Positions 36,600-47,944 of a DNA stretch of 64,000 nt are shown piece by piece (the first letter of the stretch is position 1; the number at the start of each line of letters is the position of its first letter). The position numbers and the translations under genes were made by a program. The notes under the pieces are model-generated. The model worked only from the letters and a program-made list of their open reading frames with translations. It had not been told where the DNA came from and did not search any database. This DNA comes from Siniperca chuatsi (taxonomy: Eukaryota > Chordata > Actinopteri > Centrarchiformes > Sinipercidae): positions 7,299,175 to 7,363,174 of the forward strand of contig NC_058058.1 of NCBI RefSeq assembly GCF_020085105.1, read 5' to 3'.

Positions 36600-36862
36600 C
36601 GAGGCAACTTAAGATAGGGTATTTTATTTTCTTAATATTGTCATTCTGTTTCTCCCAATTGTAATTCTACTGCTGTCTACTCTGTTGTTCTTCCAGAGGG
36701 TTCTCTCTGTTTGTTTATTACCTGATACAGGTTTGTGGAGTTTTTTTCTCATCCTAATCAAGGGTCTAAGGACAGAGGATGTGTTGTACAAATTGTGAAG
36801 CCCTCTGAGACAAATTTGTGATTTTGTGCTATATATAAATTGACTTGACTTGACTTGACTTG
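36600..36862 (+). mobile_element. L2-like LINE 3' tail with CTTGA repeats
   Basis: GAAGCCCTCTGAGACAAATTTGTG ... GCTATATATAAATTGACTTGACTTG is the type of 3' end carried by fish L2-like LINEs, terminating in short tandem repeats, here CTTGA units at about 36,840-36,862. No coding part remains. Confidence 0.45.
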
Positions 36863-39550
36863 AAGGAAGTAGGAAGCGATCTGCTTTTGTTGCAAAAAAG
36901 TATAAAAAAGTGAAGAAGAAGAGATGTCACAAAGAAGCCATTTAAGGTCTTTCTGTCAATACATATTAATGAAGCCTTAAAGGGCAGAATCATGAAGCTG
37001 TAATGCTTGAGGTCTTCCTCTTAATTTCATCTTTAATTGACAGTGATATCGTGATATCATACCACAAAGCCAGTGTCACTGCATCACCTCCCTCCCACCT
37101 CTGTGATTTTCTTTACCAACCTTATTAGAGACATAAGCGGATAAGCTGCTTAGGGCCCCGCTGCTCTTCCTCTCAGGTGGTTAGCCCTTTAGCTCAGAAC
37201 GGAGTCAGACCTGTTGTTACCATGACACTGAGCCATGAGAGGAGACCACAGCAACAGCACATCCATTTACCCCAATAATGTAAAATGTACTTACCTTGCC
37301 TGCTAAATAGCTGGGAGCCACAGATTCATTTGGGTGATTTACCGTTGGCAGACCACAGTGTTTGTTCTGTTTTGTTTTGGTGAGTCCTTTTCTTTTTTTT
37401 TTTGGACAAACAGTAAGTCTTCATATAAAAGTAGTTATTTATGAGTCTGGAAGATGCAGAGGATGATAATGTCACTTAAAGTCTGTTACACTTCCTGGCT
37501 GGCATCAATCTTCAGTGTCTGAAAATTGAAGAGGTGTAAGGCTGAAGTTTAATGATCATTTTTAAAATATTATTCTTCAAAAACTAATTTCTTATAATTT
37601 ACTGATTCATTTTCACATTGTGGACTATGTAATGAATATTACTGAAAGAATTTTATTTATTTCTCTAATTTATTCTCAGCAAAGACAAAACAAAACATGG
37701 CCAGTATCAAGTGTCAAGCTTAGTTAAACACTATATTTAATCTCATATCGAGATTAAAATTTTTTTTTAAAGAGAGACTTGACAACAAGAAACATCCAGA
37801 GTCAGACAACCACACAACCAGCGTGCAAGAACAACACCTTTAAAGCCAGCCGGCAGAGCAATCAAGCCACAAAATAGAATTAATTAAAAAAAAAGATTAC
37901 ACGAACAAAAAAAACATCAGTTAGAAAATCTTTAAAATATTTAAGGAATGAAAGAATCTAGTTTCAGGGCAGCTTGCATCTTACTAGTCCCTTCTAAAGG
38001 ATGCACAGTACCTGAAACTAGTATAGCTTAGTACCTACAGTATATAGGGGATATAAGGTTAAGTAGATTGGATCATGAAATGTAGTTACAAGACTTAAAT
38101 GAGAGAAGATATATGAGGTTGGAAGATTTAACAGTATTTACCTTTATAGATGAATATCATGAGATGATTATTCTGTCTTTTCAGGAGCGAAGTCCATCCA
38201 ACTTTGTGATACAGAGAACAATGATGAGTACAAAATTCTGTTTATCAAAATGTCTTTCGTAATCAAGTACAGACATGAACAAAAGTTTTACGGTTTAGAA
38301 GAGACAGACAGCCTTTAATTCTGTACAGAAAGTCCAGTTTGATTTTTAATTTTTGGGTCAAATGTTGTCAAATCAAATCAAAGTGTATTATGTTGAGTTT
38401 TTGTTGAGATTCTGAGTCAGAGAGGTGTTGATTACCATTAAGTCGAAATAACACCTCTCTAACACAGTCTCAGTAGAACAAAGTAAGTGTTCACTGAAGG
38501 GTTCCTGGAGTTAAATAAATCAGGTGTTGCTGATATTTTGTCCACCTACTGTGCTGTCCCGCACAGCGCAGTTCCTCACACCAGCAGTAGAGGGAGTGAG
38601 AGAGGTTTGCCTCTACACTCATGTCATTACAATGTGATCCATCTTCCATCAGTGATACTGTGTTATCAGATGTTGTCTGGAACCAGAGGCAATTTCTTTT
38701 TAAACCTTTATTTGCTTTTTTTGCGTTGAAGCAGCGTCTGCAAATTCAACACAGTAACACACACTGGGAGCTGCCCAGTACAACCCGAGCCTGGCCACTG
38801 AGCTCTACCACTGAAGCAAATGCAGATTAAATTTGTTTACTCAGTGACACACACCCGCTTACATATTCTGTATATTCAACATACCGTAGGAAGCAACATG
38901 GCAATTCATGAAGTATTTAAGTGAAATATTCATTTGTGCTGGGAACTTGCTGTTTTTCAAACATGGCATCTGAGGTTACTTGTTCTAAATGTCAGACACA
39001 TCTTCAGCTGAGAAATTCATATAAAAATTCTCAGTTGTGAAGGCAGCAGCATGTTCTCAATATTTTTAATGATGTATTGTTTCAGCCTACAAGGTCTTCA
39101 TCAGGCAAACATCAATGTGAACAAAAAGCAGGACATGTATACAGACATAAAATGACTGCACCACTTACAATTAGGAGATCCAATGGGACATCAGATGATA
39201 CAAAATAACACCCATTATCCCCAAATGCTTAACTATGCACAGAAAAAACATAACACAACCTGAATGAAAGGACTGTAACCTGTGTGTGATACACTCCTTT
39301 TCCTTTATATGCTGATTTTTTGTCCTGCACCTGTAACCAACTGGAGTTGGAGGTGCACACTATCCACCTTCTTTGCTAAAAACATGTTATACATGACTGC
39401 AGGTCTCTGAAACAATATTCCAGGATCTCTGAATCAAAAGCAGATTCAGAATGGTTTTAAACTCTTGGTAAAGAAATGGTTCTTAGATAAATTATAAGTC
39501 TGATTTTATTGATTCTGAGTTCGTTTTAATTGTTTGTTTCTTCTTTTTTG
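36863..39550. other. Intergenic sequence; one candidate regulatory stretch and a small hairpin
   Basis: No gene supported. About 37,010-37,330 is repeat-free, with a GTGATATCGTGATATCAT direct repeat, and may be regulatory. AGAGAGGTGTT (38,416-38,426) and AACACCTCTCT (38,450-38,460) form an inverted pair. About 39,075-39,110 has a minus-strand GATGAAGACCTTG tail motif. Confidence 0.35.
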
Positions 39551-40120
39551 CAAGTTTTTAGCCGTGCTAGCGGTGTGGATCTAGGGATGGAAATGTTGGT
39601 CGGTCAGTCCACCACTTTGGTCCAGACTGAAATATCTCATCGACTACTGGATGGATTGCCATTAAAGTTTTGTACAGACATTCATGGTCCCCAGATGATG
39701 GATTCTAATGACTTTTGTGACTTCCCCTCTAGCACCACCAGCAGCTTAAAGTTTTCACCTATCCTGGGAAATATCTCACCATTTGCTAGATAGATGGTGC
39801 AAACATTTATGTCCCACTCAGGAGGAATTGTAATAACTTTAGGAATTTTTTGACTTTTCATCTAGCGGCACCATCAGGTCAAAATTGTAATTTGTCCAAT
39901 ACTTGAGTTTGTGACCAAAAATCTACAAAACAAATGATATTCCCATCAGCCTCAACCTGTACTTTGTCTTTAGTGCTAATTATTTAATGTTAGCATGCTA
40001 ACACGCTAAACTAAGATGGTGAGCATAGTAAACTTTATACCTGCCAAACATATGCATGTTAGTGTGGTAACTGTGAGCATGTTAGCCTGCTGACATTAGC
40101 ATTTAGTGCATGGCTGTAGA
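39551..40120 (-). repeat. Interspersed repeat family E, copy 4 (minus, near complete)
   Basis: It runs from TTTTTAGCCGTGCTAGCGG through GGTCGGTCAGTCCACCACTTTGG, CTGGATGGATTGCC, CATTCATGGTCCCCAG and CTAGCGGCACCATCAGG to TTAGCATGCTAACACGCTAAA. One of the clearest copies for defining the family. Confidence 0.7.
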
Positions 40121-42839
40121 CTCATCTTATGAATACAAACGTACTTCAAATGTATATGGTAAAAAAAATTAAGGATTTGGCTTTAAGAGAAGAATCTGAG
40201 GCGTCATCTCCACATTGAGTTCCTAATTATTGCCTTTTTGGTCTGATGAAGGCTAAAAAGTCTGCGTCCACCTTAAGATACAAAGTATTTATATAATTTC
40301 AGCATCAGAGGCATTCAGAGGCCTGCCTATGAAGGAGAGTTCTTTTCACTCTTCTTTAACTATGCTGAGTCATGCTGATAATGTTTTAAATTATTTCTCC
40401 AAATCTATTCTTTGGACATATTTTTCCCTCTTCAGAAAAAAAAATGACAAGGACACTGCAAATGCCAGGATACTGCAGATGTTTGTTGTGTTAGAATTAA
40501 TGAAAACAACAGGCCCAAAGCTTTCAACCACACGTCACATGAGCCCAGAAAATCATCGCCAGCACATGAGTGAAATCTGTGAAATGTTTTTTGGCATAAA
40601 AGCTGAAAATACTGCTAAGTTGTATTATTATAAAAACAATATGGCTGTACTTTGTTTCTGACCATGCCAATCTCATGAATGTGTTAAGCTGACGACATGT
40701 TTCAGTCATGTTCTTGTGGACTGGACCAGACTGGAACAACCCAACAATGCCTACACTTGCACAAAACCCAGTGAACCCTGAGCATGTGATCTGCCTCCAA
40801 TACTGAGAGAGATTTACTGTTTTCATACATGACAGGAAGCTCTGATACGAAAGTCATCAAGAGATTTGGATGGATGCTCACCTGCACCTACTTTCTGTGG
40901 GGTTACCAGATGCACAACAGGCCATTTTTACCCAGCGCAGGAGATATGTGAAAACACATCCGTGAATCTAATGACTATGAAGCACCATGGATGGCAATCA
41001 AAAATCTGGTGTGACAATCAAAGGACGGTGTGAATTTCTGTGAGAAAATCTCATTTGCATATTATTTCACAGGTGTGAGGCAGAAGAATGAGCAAAGAGA
41101 AAGAAAGAGAAGGAGAGTTTACTGTAAAGTAAGAAATGAAATATGTAATTAGTCGAGTAATCAGATAGAAGTAACACAAATTTTAATATGAATAGTTTCC
41201 TGCACCTGAAACCATAAAATTGTCCTTTAAGAATTAATTTAAACATGTTATGGACAAATAAAAACAAAAAAAGTGACAGAAAGACTAGAAGTATATTATG
41301 ACCATCTATGTCACAATGACATATTATATCATAGAGAAAGTCGTGATCATTTTCAGATGGCTGACACCCGAAATGCCTGAAATTACATCCATTTGAAGTG
41401 CACCAAGGTTCATGCTTTTATTTCACATATGATGGTGATACTGAACCTCCAGAGGTGGATGCAAAGACGTAGAAGAGGGCTAAAAGAAGAGTAAAATAAA
41501 TAAAGAGTGTATCACATTTACTGTAAAATCAGAAAAGGCCATTTCTCTCTCACTCTCCTGTTTGCAACAATCCTTTATTTACAGCAGCAGTGCCTCAAAA
41601 ATATCCTCTGGCCCTCCGTTTGAAACAAGAGAGCATGATATTGTTGAGATTCTAAACAAATGATGGCATTATGCTCGAGTCCTGTGCGGCAGCTCCTGCC
41701 AAATGCTGATGGAATCATTGGCTTTGGACCACCAAGACATTTGCATTGAGTTGTTTACCAGCCAAAAGGATCGCTGTGGGAAATGAAACCATTCACATCA
41801 TACAGTTGATCTTATTAGTTCAAACAATGGGAATTTCCCGAGACAAAGACACAAAATGCCTCAGAAAATCAGGCGTACATCAAGGTTTGACGACATGTCA
41901 GCTTTAAAGGCACTGGTTCTTTATTAATCATGATTTATCAGATACAAAATGTAAAATGAGACACAATTAGATGTTGTTTCATCAAATGGAGGAAGTGACT
42001 TTTCTTGGCCCGAGTGTCCACTGGATGGTGACATCAGCTGCTGAGCATCATAGCTATGTTGTCATCTATCTATAGGCTACAGGGGACGGGATGCAACACA
42101 AAGAGGTCAGCCAGGGTGACAAAGACACGACAACACAAAGGCTTTTCACTCTCAAAGCCAATTAGTGGACCACGATTTGAGATAGAAGTATTGCTATTTC
42201 ACCTTGAGTCACAGTCATCCCTGCTGGACTGGAAAGACAGACACTTGAACAGAAAAGCACAAAGCATTTTGACACTTCAACAATCAGTACCGTCTGAAAT
42301 TATCTGTAGAATTCAAGGCTTTAAAGTTTTCATTAAAACAAATGTGTAGAAAATCTGAATCACTGTAAGCAGGAATCATCACTGAACAGTGAAACATTCA
42401 AATGAATATTGTTTACTACTGAACTACTTTTTCAAACTGATAAAATTTTCACAATTAAACACGTCGAATGACTTTAAAATCATTAGTCTGGGGGAAAGAT
42501 CGAGTAATAGCCATGTACATTAAACACACAAAATTATTGCCAGAGGTCTTGAGCCAAAATATTAAAACTTATTTAACTTATTTAATATAAAATATTTTCT
42601 TCATACAGAGTAATGCAGAGTAGTTTTATACAATGAACTGAAATGAATGCAAAAAATAAAAGTTACATTTTTAGTGCAACAAGATTCTTTAGTGGAGTGG
42701 ATTTTAGTCTGGTTAACGACACTGTGAAGCCTTCAAGAATTATAAAATTTCAAATGTCAGACCAATAATAAAATAAGTATTGTTCCATTAATAGACAGCA
42801 TCATCAGAGTAATCCAAGTCCCTGTTGGAGTCAGTTAGA
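40121..42839. other. Intergenic sequence; candidate conserved stretch at about 41,560-41,960
   Basis: No gene supported. About 41,560-41,960 is repeat-free with well-balanced words (CCTCTGGCCCTCCGTTTGAAAC, GGAATCATTGGCTTTGGACC) and could be regulatory. Open frames at 40,329-40,661 and 42,056-42,349 have no supporting features. Confidence 0.35.
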
Positions 42840-43190
42840 GCATTTCCATAGAGAGCCACTTTGCATCAGCAGCACCATGCTCCAGTGCTCTGGGAGAGTT
42901 TATAGTCCTGAGAGTTGAACACTGGATGACTGACAGCTGTCCTTCATGACAACAGAAGCCACAGAAATCCTCCTCATCAAAAACATGACTTTGATCTCTG
43001 TCCTCATCTGGACTCTCCTCTGCTGCTGCTTCACAGGTAAAGTCAAGAGAATCAAGCTCCTCTCCTCCATGAACATCCGTCCCTCTGAAATGAAGCCGAC
43101 AAAACCATGACGCTGCTTTATGTTTTTGTCTCTATATCCTCAGAGTCCAGAGGCCAGGTCACAGTGACTCAGCCTGAATCACTGAATGAA
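42840..43190 (+). pseudogene. Immunoglobulin light-chain V segment, truncated orphon
   Basis: A leader exon at 42,985-43,036 encodes a hydrophobic signal peptide (MTLISVLIWTLLCCCFT) and ends in a split codon with a GTAAAG donor. About 107 bases on, a TATCCTCAG acceptor opens a V exon at 43,144 reading ESRGQVTVTQP, as in framework 1 of teleost light chains. Similarity then stops after about 12 codons, and the frame ends at TAG near 43,220 (a GATA repeat). No framework cysteine, CDR, framework 3 or recombination signal is present. Upstream, CTTTGCAT (one mismatch to the octamer ATTTGCAT) near 42,860 and a TTTATAG box near 42,899 resemble a V promoter. A broken copy moved away from its locus seems likely. 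It cannot encode an antibody chain. Confidence 0.65.
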
Positions 43191-43204
43191 AAAACAAAGC
43201 TCTG

Positions 43205-43371
43205 TTTTTATGTAGATAGATAGATAGAAAAATTCAACAGCATTGTCTCTTTCCAGAAATCATGACCCAGTTACTCAAGATAATCCACAGATTTGTTATG
43301 AGCAGTTTCATGTAGGAACTATTTTCTTTCAACCCGATAGTTCCTACGTGAAACTGCTCACAACCCTATGT
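43205..43371. repeat. Interspersed repeat (AACAGCATTGTCTC family) with an inverted repeat
   Basis: TTCAACAGCATTGTCTCTTTCC ... GGTTACTC-like words match the copies at 22.1 and 48.9 kb. At its right, 43,296-43,321 and 43,338-43,363 are 26-bp inverted arms with two mismatches (centre CAGTTTCATGTAGGAACTA), forming a hairpin. Confidence 0.6.
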
Positions 43372-43448
43372 GCAGAATTTCATGGCAGTCCAGCCGATAG
43401 TTGTTGAGATAGTTCAATTTGGACCAAAGTGGTGGAGTTTTTCAAACA
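43372..43448 (+). repeat. Family E fragment
   Basis: TTTCATGGCAGTCCAGCCGATAGTTGTTGAGATA followed by GGACCAAAGTGGTGGA is the 3' part of family E only. Confidence 0.6.
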
Positions 43449-43531
43449 TCATAAAACATTATTGGATTTAGTTGTTATCTAGTGTGAGTCTCTGTATTAC
43501 AATGATTGGTCATTAAATTTCAGAGTGATAT

Positions 43532-43785
43532 ATATACGACGGTGTATTAGGGTCATTGTAGGCCCCCCTTCTTCATTATAATCCTACCACAACAATACAT
43601 TTTACCCTTGGACCTAGTTGGTTCCCGGCTGTATATGTACATACTGTATATGTACATATACAGCCGGGCTTAATCTCAGAGAACATCCAAGTTTTTTTCT
43701 CATAAATTTATTACTTTAATCTCCCCCCCTCCCCCGGCTCCGTATTTTTTTTTAACCTACAATGGCCCTAATAAGTCATCGTAGA
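43532..43785. mobile_element. MITE-like element with ~28-bp TIRs and a 20-bp palindrome
   Basis: The left end TACGACGGTGTATTAGGGTC and the right end (reverse complement CTACGATGACTTATTAGGGCC) continue into a shared CATTGTAGG, with about five mismatches over 29 bases. Inside, CCCGGCTGTATATGTACATA (43,624-43,643) pairs perfectly with 43,649-43,668 across a 5-base loop. The element encodes no protein. Confidence 0.65.
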
Positions 43786-45244
43786 TATAGGAGTCAAGAT
43801 GGCGCCAGACAATTAAAACTTAAACTTGAACTGAACAGCAGGTTCAAATCTTGTGTCTTGTTTTGGTGGTGGGATGATCGTTTTGTTAATATTGAAATGT
43901 GTCTTTGTTTAAAAAGTAACCATTTATATGAAGGGAAACAAAATCTAGGCTCATCTGTGACTACTTTCAACTTAAGTGACCTTCAACGCTCTCTGTAGAT
44001 GAAAACATGACAGAATCAAACTAATTCTGGGAACCTCTCACTCACAGAAGTTGCAGAAGCCATCAAACTAAGTACTGTAAAACAAGCCAAACTGTCATGT
44101 TCATTTTCTGCACATGTGATGGAACAGAGGAAGGCTTTCTTTTTCCCTCTCTCCAGTAGCAGATAGATATTCAGCTGCCTCTCTAAGTGGGAGTCTTGGT
44201 CTAGATCGACATTCCTGCTGGGGTTCAAGGATATCTCCCGTGTTTGTGTCCCACAGCTCTCTTGCATGGCCGCTATTGTTTCCCATGCGCTCAGCCTCGA
44301 CCTTCCAACTGCAGGAACAAATCCAAGACTCTTCTGGACACGAGGGCACAAGCAGTGTGGTCAGCCCACTCTCTGCATTCCTGTACCCTACTTCTGTCAG
44401 GCCCGTGGGTGCTGCGCTGCGGCTCGGACCTGCAGGACAAACAGACGGAGCACTGTGTACAAGGCAGAGTGGACAAACATGTCTTCCTCTGAGTCTATTC
44501 CCATTTTACTCTATTTATACAGGAAACTGGGCAGCCATGTTGGCCCCATAGACCTCAATGTTATGGGGCTCTCATAATTAGATGAACATTTCACCCACTT
44601 TCATATTCAGGATTCCTCAGTGAATGAGTTCAAATAAAGGCCTCGAGTTTCTCCACTTTTACGAGGATTTTGATTTTCTCTGAATCATTGTGTCTAATTT
44701 ATGCTGAATGTGTTGTATTTTAGTCATGTGTGGTTGCCAAAGGATGAATAATTTTGTATTAGTGCCTGTATCATAGTGACTAACAGTTGGTTCACCTGGT
44801 GCTCGTAGATCTGGTTCAAATGATTCACCAACCTAAAAATACATCAGCAATGTTAAAAAGGAAGCTAAATGTGAACAATGTTATAGAAGGACACTGCTGT
44901 TTTCCATTAAAGTCCATTAAATTCAGCTAATGTGTAACTTGGATTTCTCTCAGCAATCCTGCAAAGCATGCCATAAATAATTCTATTTATAGATTTACTT
45001 AGATTTTCTGCAAATGAATACTTTAATGTAGTTTTAATCACTTTGCGAAGAAATCCTTTTCTATCAAACCTTGCTTGAAATGAACATTTGTTTTGTGTTT
45101 CCAGGCTGACAAAAATGTTAAAAACAACAAGACGTGGATATGACATTAAGTTATTTGTTTATTTTTCCTGTTGACAAGACTTTTTCATTTCCTTTTTTGG
45201 GTGTCAAATAATGTGAAATAAAAATATGAAAACAGTCAGGTCAG
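43786..45244. other. Unclassified region; possible LINE 5' sequence
   Basis: GTCAAGATGGCGCC at about 43,793 resembles the start of LINE 5' ends. Around 44,100-44,580 is relatively GC-rich with open frames on both strands, none of recognised content. I cannot assign a gene. Confidence 0.25.
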
Positions 45245-45835
45245 GCAAAACAAGACTAAGGCTCTGAAGTGGCTGTAGACTCTTTGAGGCACTAGACTAG
45301 TGGTGCTTTGAGCTAAATGCTAACATTAGCATGCTCACAATAACAATGCTAACATGCTGATGTTAAGCAGGTATAATGTTTACCATGTTCACCATCTGAT
45401 AGCATGTTAGATACTAATATTAGCGTTGCAGGTATTTGGTCATAAACCAAAGTATTGGACTAATTGAAATTTTGACCTGATGATGGCGCTAGATGGTGCT
45501 GGAAGTCATGGGATCATCAAAGATATACAGTTCATCCTGAGGGGAACATGAATTAATGTACAGTATTTCATACCAATCTCTCTCAAGTTTTTGAGATATT
45601 TCACTAAAAACCAAAAAAATGACAAAGCAAAAGCATCATTCAACCATGAATGTCTGTACAAAATTTTGTGCCAATGCATTTAGTCACTGGATAAGTTAAA
45701 GTGTTGCCCTGCTGCTGGCACTAAAGGAAAATACAGGGAAGTCAGTAGGATTCATCTTCTAGGGACCATGAATGTCTGATCCAAATTTCATGGCAATCCA
45801 TCCAATGGTTGTTGAGATATATCCTGCTCCAGTGA
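45245..45835 (+). repeat. Interspersed repeat family E, copy 5 (near complete)
   Basis: CAAGACTAAGGCTCTGAAG, GTAGACTC, GCTAACATTAGCATGCTC, TGATGATGGCGCTAGATG, GTTCATCCTGAGGGG and TTTCATGGCAATCCATCCAATGG occur in order. Confidence 0.7.
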
Positions 45836-47474
45836 CTGTGTGCAGACATCAGCAGGAGGACTGGAGAAGAGAGAAACATGATTAAACCCCACCAGCATTA
45901 TCCTGCAATGAAGCTTAGTGATACTACAGCATAGCAGTGGAGAAACTACTCTTTTTGTGTCTTTAAGTGATATTTCTCTCACACAGAGCAAAACCTCCTC
46001 TATTTTTTATCTCGTTTCCAGGTTTAGCACATAATGTACCTCTGTGAGAGTCCATACACGGAAATCAGGTCAAGTATTATTCATTGTGTGTCTCAGATCA
46101 TATGGCTGTTCCCAACATGGGCTCTGTCAGACAGGAATCAAATCCTGCCAGAATCATCTCTCCTGTGTCTCTTTTACTCTCTCATCTTGTCTGCTTTCTT
46201 AGTGTTTTATATAGAAATTGTGCCACACGTATTCATGCACTTTAGTATTTTGAGGACTGGCATATTTACTGATTATTATTTTAGTCCAGCATACCTCTGA
46301 CTGTTTTGCTGCCACTCGAATGCAGAGTCAAAACAAATCAGTTTATTTCAGTTTTTCAGAATTAAAATTTTCTCTTGTTATTATGCTCATTTGGATTTGT
46401 GCAACATCAAAAAAGCAACAGGATAACAGGATAAAATGTATTTCTGAAATTCTGCAGCTTCCACCTCTGAAATGTTCTTGAAAGACTTCTTTTATTTGTC
46501 ATATATTCTGTGAAAACAGATTATTCTGTTGCCACACTCCTTCAGCTTAACAGGAGTTTTTTTCCTCTCTAAAAGTTACTTTCTGGCTTGAAATAAGAAA
46601 TAGATATAACAAAAGGCATCTGTTCTAAAATATTAATATTCTGATGCTGCATGGGTGTTTTCTAACACAACTTACCCTGCAACAGATCCTGCTTTGTTCA
46701 CTGGCTGCTGTGGCCACGACGAGTGAAACACCATATCTAGGACTCCTTGTAGTGTTGTCATGTGGCACAAAGGCAAATTAAATCAAAAGTTACACAAACA
46801 TTCAAAGATATTTGAAATTATGCATCTGAGACTGACAGAAACCTTAACCAAATGTCACTATAAAATAAATGTTGAGCTTGACATTCCTGACCCTGGAAAC
46901 AGTGGTTTCCAAAACAGTCTTCACTCAAGGTCCTCTTACTCACTTGTTGTGGAACTTTTAACCATATCACATATCACCTTCATCAATACATGAAGTCTGC
47001 TCAGTTGTCATGGAATTGTAGATGTTCAAACTTTCCATTACTCTGAGCACTTTTAAGACTTTTTGTCCATGTTAGCTTAAATGTTGAGCATGACAGTTGG
47101 ATTAGTACATTATGTCGGCCTTTAGTGGCCAACTCAACTTTACCATTACATTACAGTAAATCAAGTTTGATTCAATTTTAAATTTTTCAAGGACAAAATA
47201 CAACTTCTGCAGCTCCATTAGTCATAAACTTGCAGTAATAGCCGGAGTTGTATGGATATCATTTGTTTCAATTTGAAAACACAAAAATGGAGAAAGTCCA
47301 AACATGCAAAGTCACCACAAGTTTATTTTATCACTGTGCAGACACAGATACTTGGCTCATGTTCACAGGTTTTCACACAACAAGCGTTCCCTTTCATCTG
47401 CGCCTCTCCATGTGTTAATCTGGGTGACTGTACATCTAATTTAAACACAATCCATTAAGAAAATATATGAGGCT
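45836..47474. other. Intergenic sequence, no gene seen
   Basis: AT-rich unique sequence up to the mbp 5' region. Confidence 0.4.
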
Positions 47475-47906
47475 GATTCAACAATGGGCTCACAGAGCTG
47501 CAGGCTGCTTTGCATCGGGGTGTGAGTGCAGACTCAGAGATAACCCTTGTTGTCCCTGCGGCCGGGGTGAAGCAGATGGGGAGAGGAACAATGGCCGTGC
47601 CCATGCGGAGGGCGGCAGTGACTGACACAGCCACTGAAGCTCCAAAGAATGCCTGGAACCGAGCCAGAGCCATGGACCTCACTGCAACTGCAACCACACC
47701 ACCAGCAGCCCCCACACACACACACACACACCCCACCTGACCCTCCTCATGTCCCATGGTGCCCTGGGACCGAGGAGGGTCAAGGCACCTTCAAAGACGG
47801 CCCCTGCACGTCAGAAGAGCTGCAAACCACCCTGAAGGAGCAGCAGAGCCTCGTGTTGGCACTGTGGACTGTGGACTTGCTTGGAAGAGGACTGCTGAAT
47901 AGATAG
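47475..47906 (+). pseudogene. Golli-MBP-like coding remnant in two frames
   Basis: Upstream of the classic mbp start, one frame (open from 47,477) reads AAVTD and then PKNAW at about 47,615-47,655. A second frame reads TFKD.P..S.ELQT from 47,787 (KD then GPCTSEELQT). Mammalian Golli-MBP, the longer product of the MBP gene, carries AVTD, PKNAW and TFKDxPxxSxELQT in that order just before the classic start. Here the two parts differ by +1 in frame, and a nine-unit CA run (47,713-47,730) lies between them. The downstream frame ends at TAG (47,904-47,906), 38 bases short of the mbp ATG and out of frame with it. A weak donor GTGTTG at 47,853 is in a phase compatible with mbp exon 2. It could be a broken Golli exon, a Golli exon with unrecognised splicing, or promoter sequence conserved for other reasons. 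Confidence 0.5.
47713..47730. repeat. (CA)9 microsatellite inside the Golli-like region
   Basis: Nine CA units flanked by C-rich sequence. It separates the two Golli-like frames; adding one unit or removing two would put them in register. Confidence 0.9.
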
Positions 47907-47944
47907 TGAGAGGTCAACCCCACCCAACCTCAGCAACTGCTAGC
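47780..47944 (+). promoter_or_regulatory. mbp proximal promoter and 5' UTR (predicted)
   Basis: TTCAAAG at 47,790-47,796 fits the SOX-type consensus (A/T)(A/T)CAAAG. It sits in the same conserved context as in the mammalian MBP proximal promoter, which responds to SOX10 in myelinating glia. No standard TATA box is visible. Transcription would be expected to begin downstream of this motif, giving a 5' UTR of roughly 100-130 nt. The start itself cannot be read from sequence. Confidence 0.45.

Noticed and set aside
40329..40661. 110-codon open frame
   Set aside because: No domain, splice signal or family resemblance.
44016..44577. Several overlapping 80-110-codon frames on both strands
   Set aside because: All lie in one slightly GC-rich patch in several frames; none has a recognised domain. 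Possibly part of an old LINE.
47906..47944. mbp translation starting upstream at 47,906
   Set aside because: The frame is open but would begin at a non-ATG codon; the ATG at 47,945 gives the conserved MATASTSGQS start.
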